Shown: piece by piece, positions 60,253 to 64,000 of the stretch
Layout of the letters: every line of letters starts with the position of its first letter
Numbering within the stretch: the stretch's first letter is position 1
NCBI GenBank assembly: GCA_034440175.1
Contig: JAWXBO010000134.1
Span: 1 to 64,000 of the forward strand
Source of the DNA: SZUA-430 sp034440175
GTDB taxonomy: Bacteria; Pseudomonadota; Alphaproteobacteria; Micropepsales; Micropepsaceae
Length of the DNA stretch: 64,000 nt
Reading direction: 5' to 3'
Translations under genes and position numbers: made by a program
The notes under the pieces: model-generated
The model's input: only the letters and a program-made list of their open reading frames with translations
Database searches by the model: none
What the model was told of the DNA's origin: nothing

Positions 60253-60831
60253 ATGAACGACTTCGCCCAGACCCTTTGCACCGCTTTTGAGGGGCCGCGC
60301 GTGTTGGCCCGGGGGCCGTTGAGAGACATTGCACTGACCCTGAACGGCCGCGATTCTACGTCCGCGTCAAATCAGGTTCTCATTTTTGATGATAGTTCCG
60401 GACAGCCAATCGATATCGACACGCGCGGGACTGCTGCGGACATTTTGCAACGGCTAAATCAACACCCGCTGGCAGAGTCCGGTACCATCGTCCGGCGCGC
60501 GCCTGGACGGCCCAAGCTTGGGGTCGTCGCACGTGAAGTCACCTTGCTGCCGCGGCATTGGGAATGGCTGAGCGCGCAGTCTGGCGGCGCCTCTGTTGCC
60601 TTGCGCAAACTTGTTGATGAAGCGCGCCGGACCAACCAAACCAAAGATCACGTGCGATCCGCACACGAGGCCACGTATCGATTCATGTCTTCAATCGCTG
60701 GAAATTTGCCAGACTACGAGGAAGCCTTGCGCGCCCTCTTTGCAAACGATCTCGACCGGTTTTCCGAACTCGTCTCGACATGGCCGCATGACATTCGTGA
60801 TTATGCACTCAAACTGGCCCCGCAAAGGTAA
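60253..60831 (+). CDS. DUF2239 family protein
   Basis: 192 residues. The family core is visible: VLIFDDSSGQPIDIDTRGTAADILQRL near residue 42, GPGRPKLGV-type loop as APGRPKLGVVAREVTLLPRHWEWLSAQSGGASVALRKLVDEARR, then ATYRFMSSIAGNLPDYEEALRALFANDLDRFSELVSTWPHDIRDYA. The basic middle part resembles a ribbon-helix or DNA-contact region, but the role of DUF2239 is unknown. It has its own tight promoter with a repeated operator. It ends 6 bp before the histidine phosphatase gene. Confidence 0.85.
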   Translation: MNDFAQTLCTAFEGPRVLARGPLRDIALTLNGRDSTSASNQVLIFDDSSGQPIDIDTRGTAADILQRLNQHPLAESGTIVRRAPGRPKLGVVAREVTLLPRHWEWLSAQSGGASVALRKLVDEARRTNQTKDHVRSAHEATYRFMSSIAGNLPDYEEALRALFANDLDRFSELVSTWPHDIRDYALKLAPQR

Positions 60832-60837
60832 AAGCAC

Positions 60838-61548
60838 TTGGAACTTCCTTTCGATCACACCACACGCCGGCGCATTTATCTTATGCGGCATGCAGAGGCG
60901 GAGTATATTCGCGGCGACGGCAGCAGGGCGCCGGACTCGCGTCTTGTTCCACTCACCCCAAAGGGGCGCGCAGAAGCTACGGGCATGGCCGAGTTACTGC
61001 GGGAAGCGCCGTTTGATCGCGCAGTGTGCTCCGGCCTGCTGCGAACGCGCGAGACTGCGAGCATCATTCTCAATGGCCGTGACCTCACACTTGAGGTCGA
61101 AGGGCTACTCGAAGAAATTCGCGGCGGCGACCCAGTCGCGCGCGCCAAAATGAGCCCCGTCGACTACGCCTATGCCATGTTTCGCGCCGCCGAGCCGGAC
61201 GCCTGTTACGCCCAGGGTGAAAAATTCTCAGACTTTGCCAAACGCGTGTTCTTTGGGTTCGATAAAATCATGAACTCCACGGGATGGATCAACCTGTTGC
61301 TCGTTGCGCATGGTGGGGTCAATCGCGCCATCCTGACGGAGGTTACTGGCGCGGGCCTTTCCGCATTCGGAGCTTTCGAACAGGACTCCGGCTGTCTCAA
61401 TATCATTGACATTGACACATGCAGGGACACCGGCACCGTTCAGCGCCGGATTTTGCGAGGTGTAAACATCACGGTCGACGATCCATCCAAACTGACCAGA
61501 CCGTTGACGTATATGGAAGCCTTCACGAAACGCGCGATGAGCCTTTAA
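60838..61548 (+). CDS. Histidine phosphatase (phosphoglycerate-mutase) family protein
   Basis: 236 residues starting with a TTG at 60838, preceded by AAAGGT. The catalytic RHG-type motif is IYLMRHAEAEY with His near residue 18; the second His lies in LLLVAHGGVNRAIL near residue 160. AVCSGLLRTRETASIIL carries the conserved Arg. Members hydrolyse phosphoesters; the substrate is open. It is co-transcribed with the DUF2239 gene. Confidence 0.85.
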   Translation: MELPFDHTTRRRIYLMRHAEAEYIRGDGSRAPDSRLVPLTPKGRAEATGMAELLREAPFDRAVCSGLLRTRETASIILNGRDLTLEVEGLLEEIRGGDPVARAKMSPVDYAYAMFRAAEPDACYAQGEKFSDFAKRVFFGFDKIMNSTGWINLLLVAHGGVNRAILTEVTGAGLSAFGAFEQDSGCLNIIDIDTCRDTGTVQRRILRGVNITVDDPSKLTRPLTYMEAFTKRAMSL

Positions 61549-61907
61549 GGCGGGTATTACCAACCGACCAAAGTTACGGCACGCGAAGCAGAAAATCAAA
61601 TTCACCGCGAAGACGCGAAGCACGCGAAGATGTCAAAGGAACTTTGTGTCCTTCGCGCCTTCGCGGTGAAATAATGTCTCTCACGCGCACGGACGTGCGC
61701 GTTCTGGGTGGCCGGGACAAGAGCCGGCCATGACGACCTCTTTTAGTTCGCGATGGATCTAAAATCCGGCCGGTTGGTACAATTTTCTCCCCCCATTGAT
61801 TCCCACCCCAAACTCCTGTTGCATTCGGCAAGGTGCGGGCGCTGTTGGCTTGATGCGGGCGGCGGAGATGATTACAACTCCGCCTGCACAGCCGCCCTGG
61901 ACACCTC
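61549..61907. other. Gap with two inverted repeats and no gene
   Basis: TTCACCGCGAAGACGCGAAG (61601-61620) pairs with CTTCGCGCCTTCGCGGTGAA (61651-61670), a widespread type of intergenic palindrome. Further on, CGCGCAC-GGAC-GTGCGCG (about 61684) and TGGCCGG-GACAAGAG-CCGGCCA (about 61709) form smaller hairpins. Nothing in the gap looks coding. The cysK promoter should lie in its last 150 bp. Confidence 0.6.
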
Positions 61908-62918
61908 ATGAACATCTGCAACAGCGTCATCGATGCCATTGGCAATACCCCGCTGATCCGGCTCAAGGCCCTTTCCGAACAGACCGGATGTGAGATTCTG
62001 GGCAAGGCCGAGTTCATGAATCCAGGTCAATCGGTGAAAGACCGGGCTGCGCTTGGCATCATCCGCGACGCGGAACGCAGAGGGACGCTGAAACCCGGGG
62101 GCACGATTGTTGAAGGTACCGCCGGCAACACCGGCATCGGCCTCACTGTGGTTGGCAACGCGTTGGGCTATCGAACGGTCATCGTCATTCCCAATACACA
62201 GACCCAGGAAAAAAAAGACACGTTGCGCCAACTTGGGGCCGAACTCATCGAAGTGCCTGCTGTGCCTTACAAGGACCCAAACAACTATGTCAAATTTTCT
62301 GGCCGCCTTGCCGAAGAGCGCAACACCCAGGACGCCAACGGCGCCATCTGGGCCAACCAATTCGACAACGTCGCCAATCGCCAAATTCATATTGACACAA
62401 CCGGACCCGAAATCTGGCGCCAGACCGGTGGCAAGGTTGACGGCTTCGTCAGCGCGGTCGGAACGGGCGGAACTCTGGCTGGTGTGGCCACCGCCTTGCG
62501 GGCGTTCAATCCCAGGATCAAGGTCGCGCTTGCCGATCCATTCGGCGCCGCCTTGTTCAGCTATTACAAACACGGTGAGTTGAAGGCCGAAGGCTCTTCT
62601 ATCACCGAAGGCATCGGCCAGGGCCGCATCACTGCAAATCTCGAGGGTTTCACGCCTGACGAGGCCTTTCAAATTCCGGACAGCGAATCCATTCCTTATT
62701 GCTTCGACCTGCTTCGCAACGAAGGTCTGTGCCTTGGCACCTCCAGTGCCGTAAACGTGGCCGGCGCCTTGCGACTTGCCAAAATCATGGGGCCAGGTCA
62801 CGTGATCGTCACCCTGTTGTGCGACTACGGAACGCGGTACGCCTCACGTCTCTACAATCCAGAGTTCCTTCTCTCCAAAGGATTAGCGGTACCAAAATGG
62901 CTGGAACACACATCATGA
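61908..62918 (+). CDS. cysK: Cysteine synthase (PLP-dependent)
   Basis: Makes cysteine from O-acetylserine and sulfide, or a close relative of that reaction. Of 336 residues, NPGQSVKDRAALGIIRDAE carries the PLP-binding Lys, EGTAGNTGIGLTVVGNALGY is the substrate loop in the GTAGNTG form rather than the common TSGNTG of CysK, and SAVGTGGTLAGVATALR is the phosphate loop. The T-A-G variant is typical of longer alphaproteobacterial cysteine synthases. It overlaps sseA by 4 bp. Confidence 0.88.
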   Translation: MNICNSVIDAIGNTPLIRLKALSEQTGCEILGKAEFMNPGQSVKDRAALGIIRDAERRGTLKPGGTIVEGTAGNTGIGLTVVGNALGYRTVIVIPNTQTQEKKDTLRQLGAELIEVPAVPYKDPNNYVKFSGRLAEERNTQDANGAIWANQFDNVANRQIHIDTTGPEIWRQTGGKVDGFVSAVGTGGTLAGVATALRAFNPRIKVALADPFGAALFSYYKHGELKAEGSSITEGIGQGRITANLEGFTPDEAFQIPDSESIPYCFDLLRNEGLCLGTSSAVNVAGALRLAKIMGPGHVIVTLLCDYGTRYASRLYNPEFLLSKGLAVPKWLEHTS

Positions 62919-63748
62919 GTCCACTGGTGACGACCGATTGGCTGGCTGAGCACTTGCGAGCCCCCGATCTGCGCATCGTCGATGCGTCCTGGTATTTGCC
63001 TGACGCGAAGCGCGATCCACGGGCCGAGTACCTCAACTCACATATCCCCGGCGCGGTGTTCTTCGACATTGATGCCATAGCGGACAAATCCTCGCCCTAT
63101 CCGCACATGCTTGCACCGCCTGAACAATTTGCCAGCCAGATGAAAAAGCTCGGGTTGGGAAATGGCCACCGCATTATTGTGTATGACGGTGCTGGCTTGT
63201 TCTCTGCCGCGCGTGTCTGGTGGACCTTTCGCGCAATGGGTCATGAAGAGGTATTCGTGCTCGACGGCGGATTCCCCAAGTGGGTCGCAGAGAAACGCCC
63301 GGTAGAAGATTATCAACCGGTTCATAGCGAACGCCACTTCACGCCGCGCCCCAATCATTTGCTCATGCGCGATGCCTCGCAGATGGTGAACAACATTGCA
63401 TCAAAGCGTGAGCAAGTCGCCGATGCCCGTTCCCCCGCCCGCTTCAATGCGACCGATCCTGAAACGAGGCCGGGTGTACGGGGCGGACACATCCCCGGTG
63501 CGAAAAACCTGCACTACTCAAAGCTGATCAACGCCGACGGCACTCTGCGCGCGCCCGAAGCGCTCGCCGATTTATTTCGTACGGCGGGGATTGATGTGGC
63601 CAGGCCCATCGCTGCCAGTTGCGGCTCGGGCGTCACGGCGTCGATCATCTTGCTGGCGCTCAAAACGATGGGGGCACCGGACGGCGCCCTTTATGACGGG
63701 TCCTGGGTGGAATGGGGCTCGCGCCACGATCTGCCGCTGGAAACATGA
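62915..63748 (+). CDS. sseA: 3-mercaptopyruvate sulfurtransferase
   Basis: Transfers sulfur from 3-mercaptopyruvate to acceptors. The 277 residues have two rhodanese domains. The first starts TTDWLAEHLRAPDLRIVDASWYLP; the second starts VADARSPARFNATDPETRPGVRGGHIPGAKNLHY and holds the catalytic Cys in AASCGSGVTASIILLAL, the CGSGVTA form typical of SseA. The ATG overlaps the cysK stop (ATGA), so the two are coupled in sulfur metabolism. Confidence 0.93.
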   Translation: MSPLVTTDWLAEHLRAPDLRIVDASWYLPDAKRDPRAEYLNSHIPGAVFFDIDAIADKSSPYPHMLAPPEQFASQMKKLGLGNGHRIIVYDGAGLFSAARVWWTFRAMGHEEVFVLDGGFPKWVAEKRPVEDYQPVHSERHFTPRPNHLLMRDASQMVNNIASKREQVADARSPARFNATDPETRPGVRGGHIPGAKNLHYSKLINADGTLRAPEALADLFRTAGIDVARPIAASCGSGVTASIILLALKTMGAPDGALYDGSWVEWGSRHDLPLET

Positions 63749-64000
63749 CACCGCCGCCGATCCTGATTACGATCACGAAGCTAGAGATGAAGGCGCGTCC
63801 AGCAACGCTGCGCCCGCATTTGCGGCACGACCAGGACGGCGGCCGCTTGATGCTGCTGAAGGCACGGCGCATACCTGTGCATTTCTATCGGTATCTTTAC
63901 GACACCGTTGGCCGCGAACATGTCTGGGTCGAACGTCGGCGCATGAGCGACGATACGCTTGCCGCCATCGTGCAGGACGAGCGGGTCGAGATATTCGTGC
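63745..64000 (+). CDS. GNAT-family acetyltransferase (N-terminal part, runs off the window)
   Basis: Begins with ATG 63745-63747, overlapping the sseA stop as ATGA. The first 85 residues include ITITKLEMKARPATLRPH, FYRYLYDTVGREHVWVERRRMSDDTL and DERVEIFV, which match the start of alphaproteobacterial GNAT N-acetyltransferases; the acetyl-CoA loop would lie beyond the edge. It is the third gene of the cysK-sseA unit. The substrate is unknown. Confidence 0.75.
   Translation, partial: MTPPPILITITKLEMKARPATLRPHLRHDQDGGRLMLLKARRIPVHFYRYLYDTVGREHVWVERRRMSDDTLAAIVQDERVEIFV

Noticed and set aside
1..64000. CRISPR array or replication origin
   Set aside because: No regularly spaced identical repeats were noticed and no DnaA-box cluster was recognised; the repeats present are dispersed singles.

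Overview
The window looks like chromosomal DNA of an alphaproteobacterium with moderately high GC. Indicators are a PopZ-type (DUF2497) polar organiser, class II cobalamin-dependent ribonucleotide reductase NrdJ under NrdR-type boxes, two GTTC-N7-GTTC LexA operators of the alphaproteobacterial kind, the linked string serS-surE-pcm-nlpD, yajC-secD, tatABC-scpBA-nagZ-SPOR, and a paaABCDE phenylacetyl-CoA epoxidase operon. I do not assign a genus. No rRNA, intact insertion sequence, CRISPR array or prophage is visible.

Layout. 0-7.6 kb: end of an unidentified gene, glnE with a VOC protein, a glutaryl-CoA dehydrogenase-type acyl-CoA dehydrogenase, and small secreted or membrane proteins. 7.6-15.3 kb: paaABCDE (minus strand), an unrecognised membrane protein, a VOC gene broken by an amber codon, DUF1428, a miniature inverted-repeat element, and paaG on its own. 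15.3-21.5 kb: an SDR enzyme behind efp, divergent from epmA-epmB (EF-P beta-lysylation), and a large M16 peptidase. 21.5-28.8 kb: a gene-poor stretch with an orphan antitoxin, a truncated restriction-nuclease-like fragment, two SOS promoters without obvious target genes, and nrdJ behind tandem NrdR boxes. 28.8-32.5 kb: a phytoene-synthase-like protein without the catalytic Asp motifs, a PuuD-like membrane protein, secD and yajC, with no secF in the usual place. 32.6-45.6 kb: DUF815 ATPase, nlpD-like LytM protein, pcm, surE, serS, tatCBA, scpBA, nagZ, a SPOR protein, dGTPase, erpA, a cupin and xth. 45.6-57 kb: repeat-rich intergenic DNA, ilvD, a TTC38-type TPR protein, valS, popZ, a TolC-type protein and a PIMT-like protein. 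57-64 kb: tRNA-Cys, a TMEM43/DUF3095 gene pair, tRNA-Asn, a DUF2239 gene with a repeated operator, a histidine phosphatase, and cysK-sseA-GNAT.

How the genes work together. PaaABCDE epoxidises phenylacetyl-CoA and PaaG isomerises the epoxide; the glutaryl-CoA dehydrogenase and SDR fit the wider acyl-CoA catabolism. EF-P, EpmA and EpmB form a complete beta-lysylation set. TatABC, SecD/YajC, TolC, NlpD-like, NagZ and SPOR proteins serve the envelope. ScpAB and PopZ serve chromosome organisation and polarity. NrdJ, dGTPase and exonuclease III handle nucleotides and DNA repair.

The most interesting unexplained signals are the paired SOS promoters flanking nrdJ, the TMEM43 + DUF3095 pair (membrane protein plus cyclase-like protein), the five-copy palindromic repeat family, the 18-bp inverted-repeat miniature element, and the direct-repeat operator of the DUF2239 gene.
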